Below, piece after piece: positions 22,920 through 30,895 of a DNA stretch of 33,714 bases. Position 1 is the first letter of the stretch, and the number at the start of each line of letters is the position of its first letter. The DNA comes from Candidatus Kuenenia stuttgartensis (GTDB taxonomy: Bacteria; Gemmatimonadota; Gemmatimonadetes; Gemmatimonadales; Gemmatimonadaceae): NCBI GenBank assembly GCA_943330235.2, contig CALQGY020000031.1, positions 1 through 33,714 of the forward strand, read 5' to 3'. A program made the translations under genes and the position numbers. The notes under the pieces are model-generated. The model was not told where the DNA came from. It searched no databases and was given only the letters and a program-made list of their open reading frames with translations.

Positions 22920-25394
22920 CTACGCGAAGGCCCCGTGGTCATCCATGCCGCCCAGTGTCGTATCCAACACCGCGCGAATCGTATCTCGTCGCGCGGTGAA
23001 CAGCCGCAGTTGCACGTCGTCATCGAACAACGCCGCGAAGTCTTCCGGGGCAAACGCGCGCGCGAGCCGCGCGACAAAGCTGCGGCGCAGCAGGCGCACG
23101 TAGTGCTCCACGTCGTAGTCGCGCGCGTCGACGGCCTCATCGCCTCGGGTCTCGTCGTCGTATTCCGCCACCATGCCGCCGGTGCCGTTCTGCCGCCGGT
23201 ACACGTGCACGCGCTCACCCATACGCCACGCGGTGCGGCCGCTGCTGAACACGGCCTCGTAGGCAAACTCCCGTCGGAGCGCGCGCGTCGCGAGGTAGCG
23301 CTCCGGGGACTTGGTGAGTCGCACGCGCGACGTGACGTCCCGCGTCGGAATAGCGCGGTGCCGCAGCGCGCTCACGGTGTCCAGATACGCCGAGCGCACG
23401 CCCGGCACATCACCGGCGAGCAGATGCGCGATGGCGCGGCGCAAGAACAGCTCGCCGTACGGTTCGGCGCGACTGGATCGAAACGCGACACCGCGCAACG
23501 TCAGCACGCCGTCGTAGCCCAGCAGCGCATAGTTCTTCGGCTCGTGCGACAGCATGGCCGCGTACCGCCCCTCGAACTCCAGTTGCACCAAGGGCGGCAG
23601 CAACGCGGCGACCTCCGCCACGACGCGGCGCTCGTCGGCTTCGTTCCACTCGGCCGGGACGGCGAAATACACGCCGTCGGTGTCGGCCTCTAGCAGCGTG
23701 ACGCCGCGCGCCGCGAGTTCGCGACACATGAGGCCCAGCATCGCGCGCCCGCGACGCGTGACGGTGTTGGCGGCGTGCACGTCGGCAAATCGTGTGAGCC
23801 CCTCACCGGCAGCGAGATAGCCGTACGCCGAATTGATCACGAGCTTCATGGCGGCGGACATCGCCTCGTGCGTATAGCGTTCGGCCGAACCGGCGGGCGC
23901 CCGCTTGGCGCTGGCCTTCGCGGCGAGGCGCTGCTCCACCAACTGGTCGACGAGCGCCAGCAGCGCGCCGAGGTGATCGCGTACGGGCCCGATGCGAAAG
24001 GCGCGCATGAGCGATGGATACAGACTGGCCACGTCGGCCTTCACGACGCGCGTGGCGACGCCAGCGGCGAAGAGGTGCAGGGCAGCGCCGCTGTGCACGG
24101 TGCCATCGCCGGCCTGATGCGCGGGTAAGGCCTGCCCGGCCCGCAGATAGGCGCGCACCAGCAGCGGATCGATGACGCCCGTGGCGGCGCCGGCATCGGC
24201 GAGTCGTTCGTAGCGGCGCGGTGCCATGCGGGCCAGCGCGAAGGCGGCGCCGCCTAGCATGGTGGCGAGCCCCGCGACTTCCTCCACGTCGGCCGTCGCG
24301 TAGCGCCGCACACGTGCGGGGTCGCCCTGGTACACGAGGTGGATCTGGTCGCCGGGGATGCGTTCGCGGTCGGGGCCGGCGATGCCGAAGTGGCGCGCGA
24401 CCGCTTTGAGTCCGTGGCCGGGCAGGTCGCGCGCCGAGAAGTCGTAACGGCGCACGGCGTCGAGCGTGTCGATGAGTTCACGGCCCGGCACGATGTAGCG
24501 CACGCGGCGGCTTGCGTCGCGTCCGTCGCCGCCGGTGCCCTCCACCGTGGCGCCCCGTCGCGCGGCGCCCCGTCGCGCGGCGCGCTGCAGCAGGTGGCGA
24601 TGCCCTAATCGTCCGAGGGTGAGCGGGACGCGCAGCCGACGCGCGCGCTGCTCGAGAAAGGGCAGATCGAAGCCGTGCAGGTTGTGGTTTTCGATGACGT
24701 CCGGATCGGCGCGCTGCACGGTGGCCACGAGGCGTCGGATGAGCGCCGCTTCGGCGGCATCGTCGAACCCGTCGGCTTCGAGGAGCTCGACGTGGCCGTC
24801 CGGATGACGCACGGCCACGAGGAAGATGCGATCGTGCTGCGCGTCGAGCCCCGTGGTTTCGAGGTCGAATTGCAGTCGATGCAGCTGTGCGAATGCGAGG
24901 TCGCGGAAGTACGTGCGGCCGGTGGCGACGAGATACTGCTCCTCGGGGGGGAGCACATGCAGGGACTCGGCCGGCAGGTCGCGCAGGTGAGCGACGCGTG
25001 TGCCCAGCCGTGCGCTGGCGCCGTGCAGGATGGCGCGCGTGAGCGTGTCGGCGCGTGTGGCCGAGACGAGGAAGCGGAGTGCGCCCGGGCCGTCGAGTTC
25101 GCGGTAGCGGACGACGGTGCCGGTATCGACGGTCGCGCCCTCGTCAGGGCGTAGCTGCGCGCCCAGATGCTGCAGATCGGCCAGTGAATCCAGCAGCAGC
25201 CACGGGCGGAAGCGCACGTCGTCACGGACGAGCGTCCGGTCGGCATCGGGGCCGTGGGGCGCGTCGGGTACGCGACGCCAGACGGTGGCGCGGCCGTCGC
25301 CGTCGGCCCACACCGAGACGATGCCCGGTGTGGGGTCCCAGCCCCAGAGCCACTCGTCTTCGCGCCGCGCCGCGGAGGGCGGGGTCGCCGTCAA
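22920..25394 (-). CDS. family B DNA polymerase with intact 3'-5' exonuclease
   Basis: An 824-residue polymerase from TTG 25394; the frame is open to 25655 but those extra residues are Arg/His-rich noise overlapping the previous gene. Exonuclease motifs: FDLETTGL (Asp177, Glu179), NHNLHGFDLPFL and YATADVEE. Polymerase motifs: A 'KADVASLYPSLM' (Asp454), B 'KLVINSAYGYLA', C 'EADTDGVYFA' (Asp571, Asp573). All catalytic residues are present, so it should be active and proofreading. Bacterial family B enzymes such as Pol II act in replication restart and translesion synthesis. The N-terminus 'EDEWLWGWDPTPGIVSVW' is like other bacterial members outside the classical E. coli Pol II. A 10-residue Arg-rich duplication lies after the ExoII motif. 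It begins 8 bp after a surface lipoprotein gene, an odd partner; no other repair gene is nearby. Confidence 0.93.
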   Translation of the reverse strand: MTATPPSAARREDEWLWGWDPTPGIVSVWADGDGRATVWRRVPDAPHGPDADRTLVRDDVRFRPWLLLDSLADLQHLGAQLRPDEGATVDTGTVVRYRELDGPGALRFLVSATRADTLTRAILHGASARLGTRVAHLRDLPAESLHVLPPEEQYLVATGRTYFRDLAFAQLHRLQFDLETTGLDAQHDRIFLVAVRHPDGHVELLEADGFDDAAEAALIRRLVATVQRADPDVIENHNLHGFDLPFLEQRARRLRVPLTLGRLGHRHLLQRAARRGAARRGATVEGTGGDGRDASRRVRYIVPGRELIDTLDAVRRYDFSARDLPGHGLKAVARHFGIAGPDRERIPGDQIHLVYQGDPARVRRYATADVEEVAGLATMLGGAAFALARMAPRRYERLADAGAATGVIDPLLVRAYLRAGQALPAHQAGDGTVHSGAALHLFAAGVATRVVKADVASLYPSLMRAFRIGPVRDHLGALLALVDQLVEQRLAAKASAKRAPAGSAERYTHEAMSAAMKLVINSAYGYLAAGEGLTRFADVHAANTVTRRGRAMLGLMCRELAARGVTLLEADTDGVYFAVPAEWNEADERRVVAEVAALLPPLVQLEFEGRYAAMLSHEPKNYALLGYDGVLTLRGVAFRSSRAEPYGELFLRRAIAHLLAGDVPGVRSAYLDTVSALRHRAIPTRDVTSRVRLTKSPERYLATRALRREFAYEAVFSSGRTAWRMGERVHVYRRQNGTGGMVAEYDDETRGDEAVDARDYDVEHYVRLLRRSFVARLARAFAPEDFAALFDDDVQLRLFTARRDTIRAVLDTTLGGMDDHGAFA
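24550..24579. repeat. exact 15-bp direct duplication inside the polymerase exonuclease region
   Basis: Two adjacent identical 15-mers (gcgccccgtcgcgcg) encode a repeated RRGAA-type pentapeptide in a loop between the ExoII motif and the 'YIVPGRELIDTLD' segment. Likely a slippage expansion in a tolerant loop. Confidence 0.9.
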
Positions 25395-25402
25395 CGATGC
25401 GG

Positions 25403-28207
25403 CTATGGGCGCTGCCGTTCGAACGACATGCCGACGGCCGGCAGCGTGGCCCCGCTGATGGTACCGATCAGCCAGCTGTTCCCATTCGTTGCGGTCGCGA
25501 ACGCCCCGACAAACGTGAACGTGAGGCCGTTGCTGGTGGTCATGGTGAACGAGACGCTGGTGCCGTTGACGGTGCCGCTGACGGCGGTGATGGGAATCAC
25601 GCCGACGCCGCCGAGGGCGATCTGTCCGGCGGTGTTGAGCGCGGAGAGTTGGCAATCGCCGGCGGTGGTAGTGCAGTTGTTCTGCGGCGCGGGGGCGGCG
25701 GTGGGCGTGGCCAGCGTGAGCGTGTTGCCGGACTGCAGCAGGCGGATGTGCCAGTGGATATCACTGCACGCCGTGTCGCCGGACCAGAAGCCGGTCATGG
25801 ACACGGCGGCTCCGGTGCCGGGTCCGGGCGTGAAGCAGGACTCGAACGGCGAGAAGAGCGCGCGGCCGCTGGCATCGGTGATGCCCGTGGTGAGACTGAC
25901 GGCGTAGCCGTTGGCGTTCTCGTACGGGGCCGCGGGGGTGAACGTCGCCGTCTTGTTGGCCGCGTTGTAGGTAATCGCGCCACTCACCAGCGCGGCCGTG
26001 TTGCGATTGCGCACGACGAAGGTGCTGCTGGTGAGCGTGGCCGCGTTGAGCGCCTCCGAGAACGTCACCACCACCGGTGCGGAGGCGCCGACGTTGCTGG
26101 ACCGGTCGGCGGGTGAGATGGCCGTTACGATCAACGGTGGCGCGTCGGTCGTGAACGCCGACTGCACGGCGGTGACGGGGTTGCCGGCAAGATCGCGGAT
26201 CCCGGCCGTGAGGTTGATGGTGAAATTCGTTCGGTAGGCCAGCGGTGCCGACGGGACGAAGCGGGCCGTGTTGGTACCCGGCGTGTCCTGAATGCTGCCA
26301 GCCACCGGCGCGCCGGAGCTCGTGACCTTGAGGGCGAACGTGGTGGTGGTGAGTGACGCCGGTTCCAGCGGTTCACTGAAGACGACCACGATCGGTGTCG
26401 ACGCATCCGCCACCACGGCGTTGTTGGCCGGCGTAATACCGAGCACGCGCGGCGGCGTGTTGTCGATGACTGGGCCGGTCACGAACACGATGGTCAGGTT
26501 GGCGGCGAGTGCGTTTCCCGCACTGTCTTTCGCGGCGGTGGTGATCGTGGCCGTGTACGACGTGAGCCCGTCGAGGTGATCGTTGGGCCGGTAGGAGATG
26601 GTGTTGGTGGCGGCGTTGTAGGCCACGGCCCCTGCGACCGCGGCGCCCGTGCCGGTGGCGCGGAGCGTCAGCGCGGCGGACGTCATCGTGCTCGCGTTCA
26701 TCGGCTCGCTGAACGTGGCACTGACGGGGAAGTTCGGGTCGACGTTGGTGCTGCCCGTGGCCGGCTGTGTGCTGATGACGGTGGGCGGCGTGATGTCGGG
26801 CGGCACGGTGGTGAAGCGCGACACGAAGGCGGCGGTCAGCGCATTGCCGGCCACGTCGCGCGCGTCCGTGGTGACGCGTACCGTGTAGGCCGTGCCGAGG
26901 GCCAGCGGCGCGCCGGGCGTGAGTGTGGCGCGGTTGGTGGCGGCGTCCAATGCCACGGTGGCGGTCACGGGTGCGCCATCGCTGCTACGCGTGAGCGTGA
27001 GCGAGCTCGTGGAAATGGAACCGGCAAGCATCGCCTCGCTGAACAGCACCTGCACCGTGGTGGTGAGCGGCACGTTGGTGGCGCCGTCGGCGGGGGTCAC
27101 GGCGGTCACGGCCGGTGGGTTGTTGTCCACCGGTGGCACCGTGACAAACGTCGACGTGATGGCCGCGAGCGGGTTACCGGCGACGTCGCGAATGGTGCCG
27201 GCCAGGCTCACGGTGTACGACGTGCTGGTGGTCAGCGGCGCGACGGGCGTGAGCGTCGCGGTGCGCGTGGCGGAATTGTACGTGCGGTTGGCTGTGACGG
27301 GCGTTCCACCCGTGGTCGTACGGAGGGCGATCGCACTCTCGGTGACGGACGTCGCATCCAGTGCTTCGCTGAACGTCACGCTGACCGCAGTGCTGGTCGC
27401 GACGTCGCGGGCGCCGTTGGGCGGCGCGATGCTGGTGACCGTCGGCGGCGTGTCGTCGATGGGCGCGGCGGTGGTGAAGCCGGCGCTGTAGGCCGTCAGC
27501 AGTTGATTGCCACTGACGTCTTTGACGCCGGTGGTCACGCGGAGCGTGTAGCCGGTGCTGGGGGTCAGTGCGGCGGCGGGGGTGACGCTGACCGTCGTGG
27601 CGCCCGGCGTGTAGGCCACGGTGCTCGTCACCGGCGCATCGGTGGCGGTGAGGCGCAGCGAGACGCTCGTGGTGGTCACAGACGCCGCCGACAGCGGCTC
27701 GCTGAACGCGATCGTCACCGGCAATCCGATCGCCACAGCGGTGGCGCCGGCGGCTGGGGCGGAGCTCAGCACGCGCGGACCCGTGAGGTCGAGCAGCGTG
27801 AACGTCGACTGCGGCGTAACGGGAGACGGCGACGACACCGCGCCCGCGCTGCCGTTGGCGGCCACGGTGTAGCGGTAGGTCTGCAGCTCCACGAGCCCAT
27901 AATCGGTGAAGCTGTTGGTCGTGGCCTCGCCGACCTTCACCCCATCGCGCAGCACGGTGTAGCTGCGTACCTGCTCATTGGCGGGGTTGGCGGTCCAATC
28001 CACGCGCACCGAGGTGAGCGACACCAGCGTCACCGTCACGCCGGTGGGGGCGCTCAGCGTGGCGGGCCCACTGACGTCGCTCGCACAGCCGATGGCGAGT
28101 AGGGCGGCGCACGACCCGACGAACGCGTTCAAGCGCGTAGACGTCTGCGATCGCGATCGCGTTCGCGTGCGCGAACGCGTCCATGCGCGCGAAAGAAGCG
28201 AGATCAC
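25403..28207 (-). CDS. lipoprotein with FN3 and six Ig-like (Big_5) repeats and a novel C-terminal domain
   Basis: Length 934 residues from GTG 28207, overlapping the stop of the upstream gene (GTGA). An Arg-Ser/Thr dipeptide repeat precedes the signal core; the lipobox LLAIGC gives Cys41. An FN3-like domain (~51-132) is followed by six Ig-like Big_5 repeats, each opening with a 'T-P-P-x-V-x-x-x-x-P-x-x-G-A-x-x-V' strand and containing 'V-x-F-S-E-x-(L/M)' and 'Y-T-V-x-(L/V)-T-x-x-x-(K/R)-D-x-(A/S)-G-N', as in surface adhesin-like and S-layer-like proteins. The last ~132 residues (about 803-934, from SMTGFWSGD) form a separate domain with four Cys that resembles the small lipoprotein encoded just upstream. 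Expected to sit on the outer membrane surface; binding partner unknown. High Thr/Ala/Val content and internal repeats explain the large antisense open frames. Confidence 0.88.
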   Translation of the reverse strand: MISLLSRAWTRSRTRTRSRSQTSTRLNAFVGSCAALLAIGCASDVSGPATLSAPTGVTVTLVSLTSVRVDWTANPANEQVRSYTVLRDGVKVGEATTNSFTDYGLVELQTYRYTVAANGSAGAVSSPSPVTPQSTFTLLDLTGPRVLSSAPAAGATAVAIGLPVTIAFSEPLSAASVTTTSVSLRLTATDAPVTSTVAYTPGATTVSVTPAAALTPSTGYTLRVTTGVKDVSGNQLLTAYSAGFTTAAPIDDTPPTVTSIAPPNGARDVATSTAVSVTFSEALDATSVTESAIALRTTTGGTPVTANRTYNSATRTATLTPVAPLTTSTSYTVSLAGTIRDVAGNPLAAITSTFVTVPPVDNNPPAVTAVTPADGATNVPLTTTVQVLFSEAMLAGSISTSSLTLTRSSDGAPVTATVALDAATNRATLTPGAPLALGTAYTVRVTTDARDVAGNALTAAFVSRFTTVPPDITPPTVISTQPATGSTNVDPNFPVSATFSEPMNASTMTSAALTLRATGTGAAVAGAVAYNAATNTISYRPNDHLDGLTSYTATITTAAKDSAGNALAANLTIVFVTGPVIDNTPPRVLGITPANNAVVADASTPIVVVFSEPLEPASLTTTTFALKVTSSGAPVAGSIQDTPGTNTARFVPSAPLAYRTNFTINLTAGIRDLAGNPVTAVQSAFTTDAPPLIVTAISPADRSSNVGASAPVVVTFSEALNAATLTSSTFVVRNRNTAALVSGAITYNAANKTATFTPAAPYENANGYAVSLTTGITDASGRALFSPFESCFTPGPGTGAAVSMTGFWSGDTACSDIHWHIRLLQSGNTLTLATPTAAPAPQNNCTTTAGDCQLSALNTAGQIALGGVGVIPITAVSGTVNGTSVSFTMTTSNGLTFTFVGAFATATNGNSWLIGTISGATLPAVGMSFERQRP
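28133..28180 (-). repeat. (S/T)-R dipeptide repeat before a lipoprotein signal core
   Basis: Sixteen codons encode T-R-S-R-T-R-T-R-S-R-S-Q-T-S-T-R in the n-region of the Ig-like-repeat lipoprotein. The underlying unit is 6 bp. It gives seven Arg ahead of the hydrophobic core. Confidence 0.8.
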
Positions 28208-28680
28208 GTGGTCGTACTTTTCTCGAAGGTGATGGTGGTTTCGGGAATGGTCGCGCCGCTGATCTTGCCGGTCATCAGTTTGTCGTCCGCCATCCGCCCC
28301 GTGAACGTGAACGTCCGGTTGTTGGAGAGCGTGAAGGTGAACGTGATGGTGGGATTGGTGAACGAGCCGCTCAGCGATTTGACGACGACCGGCAGCTCAC
28401 TGCCCACGTACGCGACGCCCGCGGGGCTGAACGGAAAGAGCGCGCAGCGGTCGGGGAGGCAGTTGGGGAGCAGCGACAGCGTGGTCCCGGTCTGCACGAT
28501 TTCGACGTGCAGATGCACGGAGCCCGCCACTTCCACGCCCACCCAATAGGCGTTGGCAGACTGCGCAGGGACGGCGGGTTCGAGGGTGGCCGGGCCGCCG
28601 CACGCGGAGAACGCGAAGACGGTCGCCGCGAGGGCCAGCGTCGATGTACACGTCGAACGCTTGGAACGCACACGCCACAT
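28204..28680 (-). CDS. small lipoprotein, stand-alone version of the neighbouring C-terminal domain
   Basis: A 158-residue protein, starting 3 bp after the upstream stop. The signal peptide (core LALAATVFAFSAC) ends in a lipobox with Cys27. Residues ~43-158 are predicted all-beta and align by eye with the C-terminal domain of the next gene's product: 'AYWVGVEVAGSVHLHVEIVQTGTTLSL' parallels 'GFWSGDTACSDIHWHIRLLQSGNTLTL' there, and both end with a strand pair, 'N-x-x-TFTF-x-G', then 'GTISGATLP' or 'GKISGATIP' and an F-E-(R/K) ending. Two Cys (in NCLPDRC) may form a disulfide. I do not recognise a named family. The pair probably arose by duplication, and both may act at the same surface site. 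Confidence 0.75.
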   Translation of the reverse strand: MWRVRSKRSTCTSTLALAATVFAFSACGGPATLEPAVPAQSANAYWVGVEVAGSVHLHVEIVQTGTTLSLLPNCLPDRCALFPFSPAGVAYVGSELPVVVKSLSGSFTNPTITFTFTLSNNRTFTFTGRMADDKLMTGKISGATIPETTITFEKSTTT

Positions 28681-28683
28681 AGA

Positions 28684-29784
28684 TCAGTGCCGGGAAGAGG
28701 AGGGGGCCGCGCGCCTGGGCGCGCTGGCGTTGGGAAGCGGTGCCGGACCACCCATGCCGGCGAGGCCCATCGCATTGGCCATGGAGACCCACTCGTCAAC
28801 GGACGTCACGCGGGTGGTGTCGTCGCGGTAGCGTGCCGACGCTTGCAGGATGGTCGCGCGTTTTTGGGCACGCGGCACATTGGGGTTGGCGAGAATGTCC
28901 GACACCACATCGTGCAGCGAATGGAGGTTGTCGAAAATGATCGCGGCCTCGGGGTACATACTCGAAAACAGCGGTGCGATGCCGGGCGACATGGGCATCA
29001 TGCTGGGCGGCGCGCTGTCCACCAGCACAAAAAACCGGCGCACCACAGCGTTCACATTCGCATCGCGGTCGGCCTTCGTCGCGCCGGCCAGCAGCGCGTC
29101 GTACAGCGTCATCTGCACCCAGTGATACGACCAGATCAGCCCGTTGAACGTGGGCGCCTGCTGCCGAAAGGCCAGCGAATAGGGCTGCCCTTCCATCAAG
29201 GTCATGTCCTTGGGCTTCGCACTGAACGCCACCGCTGGGCGCGACCGATAGTACCGCAGCAACGCCGCCACATGCGCATCCCGTTCGGCGGGGGCATCGG
29301 CGTCGTGCGTTAGCACGTCGTACAACTGCCGGTGCAGGATGTGCGCCCAGTTGAACATCTCGAGCGTTTCAGGGGCCAGCAGCGACCAGTCGGTGCCCAC
29401 AGCATGTTCATCCAGCGGCAACCGCGGTGGTTTGCGCAGCAGCGTGCGGCTGATGTACGCGTGTTCGCGCTGCTCAAGGTGCTGCGCGCCCGTGCTCGGG
29501 AACTGCCAGAGCTGCTGGTACAGAATGGCGTGCCCGTAGTCGAACGCGTTGAACAGGCGGCTGGCCGCCGGATACGCATCGTTGAAGGCGAAACTGTGGG
29601 CGCCGGGCAGGTAGGTCTGCTCGTAATACCGGCCGCTCTGTGCCGACGCGGCGGTGTACGGCATCAGGACCGTGAGCGCGGCAGTCAGCAGCTGCGACCT
29701 GCGCTGCGACCTGCGCGGTGACATGCGCGGTGACATGCGCGGTGACATGCGCGGTGACATGCGCGGTGACATGCGCGGTGACAT
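28684..29784 (-). CDS. exported His/aromatic-rich helical protein of unknown function
   Basis: A 366-residue protein. AGGAG (29793-29797) fixes the start at ATG 29784, the first of six MSPR units. After these and RSQR-RSQ comes a signal core (LLTAALTVLMPYTAASA) cut near residue 48. The mature part is mainly helical with recurring His in amphipathic helices next to aromatic and acidic residues: FDYGHAILYQQLW, EREHAYISR (written here with its context REHAY), MFNWAHILHRQLYD, WSYHWVQMTLYDALL and DNLHSLHDVVSD. This regular placement suggests a metal- or heme-binding helical bundle, but no known signature was recognised. The C-terminal ~25 residues are a Pro/Ala/Ser-rich tail. It follows a barrel protein gene by 11 bp and precedes a lipoprotein gene by 3 bp. 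Confidence 0.7.
   Translation of the reverse strand: MSPRMSPRMSPRMSPRMSPRMSPRRSQRRSQLLTAALTVLMPYTAASAQSGRYYEQTYLPGAHSFAFNDAYPAASRLFNAFDYGHAILYQQLWQFPSTGAQHLEQREHAYISRTLLRKPPRLPLDEHAVGTDWSLLAPETLEMFNWAHILHRQLYDVLTHDADAPAERDAHVAALLRYYRSRPAVAFSAKPKDMTLMEGQPYSLAFRQQAPTFNGLIWSYHWVQMTLYDALLAGATKADRDANVNAVVRRFFVLVDSAPPSMMPMSPGIAPLFSSMYPEAAIIFDNLHSLHDVVSDILANPNVPRAQKRATILQASARYRDDTTRVTSVDEWVSMANAMGLAGMGGPAPLPNASAPRRAAPSSSRH
29713..29784 (-). repeat. six 12-bp tandem copies coding MSPR, each with its own ATG
   Basis: Six exact in-frame copies of a 12-mer (atgtcaccgcgc on the coding strand) open the gene; two further 12-bp units coding RSQR and RSQ-L follow (down to about 29689). The exact identity of the six copies points to recent expansion. 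Confidence 0.95.
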
Positions 29785-29792
29785 GGCGTGCG

Positions 29793-29797
29793 CTCCT
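29793..29797 (-). promoter_or_regulatory. ribosome binding site overlapping the upstream stop codon
   Basis: AGGAG, 8 nt before ATG 29784, shares its first bases with the TAG stop of the barrel gene (TAGGAG). This fixes the start at the first repeat unit and suggests translational coupling of the two genes. Confidence 0.75.
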
Positions 29798-30758
29798 ACA
29801 GCTTGAGAGGGCGACTCACCGTCGTGCCGACGGTGAGGAACGAGGCGCGGCTTTCGCCCGTGAACAGCCGGCCGACGGCCGCATCGAGCACGATGGAGCG
29901 CGTCAGCTGGGCCCGCAGTCCGGCTTCCGCCGTCCAGTCCGCGGCGCGGCCGATGCTGCGGTACTTCTGCGCAAACACGTCGGCGACCAGCATGATCGCG
30001 TGCAGCGGAAACGTGTGGTCGATGGCTGCACCGGCGATCCAGCGATCGTGCGTGGCAATCAGTGGGGTCGCGAGCGCCACGGACCCATTCGCGGACGCGC
30101 TCGCGCCTGGCGCAGCGACGGTCAGTGGGGCCGGTGCGCAGAGGAGACGCAGCGGCAGGTCGCCGCCCGCGCCGATCACGTTGCAGGCACCGTGAATGGG
30201 CGGGATGATCTTTTCGAAGCCGACCGGCACGCGCACGGTATACGTGCCATAGCTGCCGTTCAGATGCAGACGACCGGCGCGGCTGCTGCGGGTGAGCAGC
30301 GCTTTCACGGCGTATGTGGACGGCAGCGCCGCGGGTCCGGTCGGCACGAAGTACTCGGCGGCCAACGCGATGGCCGGCACGTGCTGCGACTCCATGACCA
30401 GCTGATGCTCGGTGCCGATTCCCACGCCGCCCACACCGGAGCGCGGACGCGCGGCGCGCTCGTTGAAGAACACCGGCGAGCGGACGCTGATTTCCGTCCG
30501 CGGCAGCAGTCCGTACGACACGCGCGGCTCGAGCTGCAGGCGATACCGATTGAGCGACAGCTTGTCGAGCCGCCCGTTGCCGACGCTCACTTCGAGCGAT
30601 CGGCGCGCCGTGGGGGTGGCGTCACTGATGCGCAGCGGCCGACCGGAGTCGACGTTGCGATAGTCAACTTGCGCGTCGGCGGCGCGCGGGCCGAACCACG
30701 CCGCGGCGACGGCGGTCACGGCCAGTGCGCGCATGGCGGACCTGTGGAAAGCGCTCAT
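29796..30758 (-). CDS. exported outer-membrane beta-barrel-like protein, unknown function
   Basis: A 320-residue protein with a Sec signal peptide (MRALAVTAVAAAWFGPRAADA-Q; ATG 30758 or 30734). The mature part has strand-loop-strand character with 'LEVSVGNGRLDKLSLNRYRLQLEPRVSYGLLPRTEISVRSPVFF', reminiscent of transporter-type barrels that begin with a 'GL...TE' turn as in the phenol-degradation MetA-like family. It ends '...VGTTVSRPLKL'. A Cys pair in 'HGACNVIGAGGDLPLRLLCAP' could form a disulfide in a loop. It is the first gene of the five-gene cluster reading to the DNA polymerase, so the promoter of the cluster should lie in the divergent region upstream. Confidence 0.7.
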   Translation of the reverse strand: MSAFHRSAMRALAVTAVAAAWFGPRAADAQVDYRNVDSGRPLRISDATPTARRSLEVSVGNGRLDKLSLNRYRLQLEPRVSYGLLPRTEISVRSPVFFNERAARPRSGVGGVGIGTEHQLVMESQHVPAIALAAEYFVPTGPAALPSTYAVKALLTRSSRAGRLHLNGSYGTYTVRVPVGFEKIIPPIHGACNVIGAGGDLPLRLLCAPAPLTVAAPGASASANGSVALATPLIATHDRWIAGAAIDHTFPLHAIMLVADVFAQKYRSIGRAADWTAEAGLRAQLTRSIVLDAAVGRLFTGESRASFLTVGTTVSRPLKL

Positions 30759-30895
30759 GGTGGAAAGCTACTCCGACCGTCCCGTAAAGTCTCCCATCAA
30801 CGGACGTCGCGTGTCGCGGTGTCGTGCGCAGGCGCCGCCTGCACGCGTGGTGCGTCCGTTGACGGCCTCAGCGTGCGCGCCTAGCTTCTGGGGCT
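30759..30895. promoter_or_regulatory. divergent promoter region with nested inverted repeats
   Basis: A perfect 10-bp inverted repeat (tcaacggacg at 30797-30806, cgtccgttga at 30853-30862) encloses 46 bp that contains a second perfect hairpin (gcaggc/gcctgc with 3-nt loop, 30828-30842). The region must hold the promoters for the barrel-to-polymerase cluster and for the glycosyltransferase pair. The repeats may be operator or cruciform sites. Confidence 0.5.

Noticed and set aside
25395-25655. N-terminal extension of the DNA polymerase up to 25655
   Set aside because: The added 87 residues are Arg/His-rich and overlap the coding end of the Ig-like lipoprotein; real polymerase sequence begins after 25394.
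26576-28102. 508-codon plus-strand open frame opposite the Ig-like lipoprotein
   Set aside because: Gly/Arg/His-rich noise created by the repeated Thr/Ala/Val codons of the real minus-strand gene.
29689-29784. CRISPR-like direct repeats
   Set aside because: Units are 12 bp with no spacers and are in frame with a translated gene.
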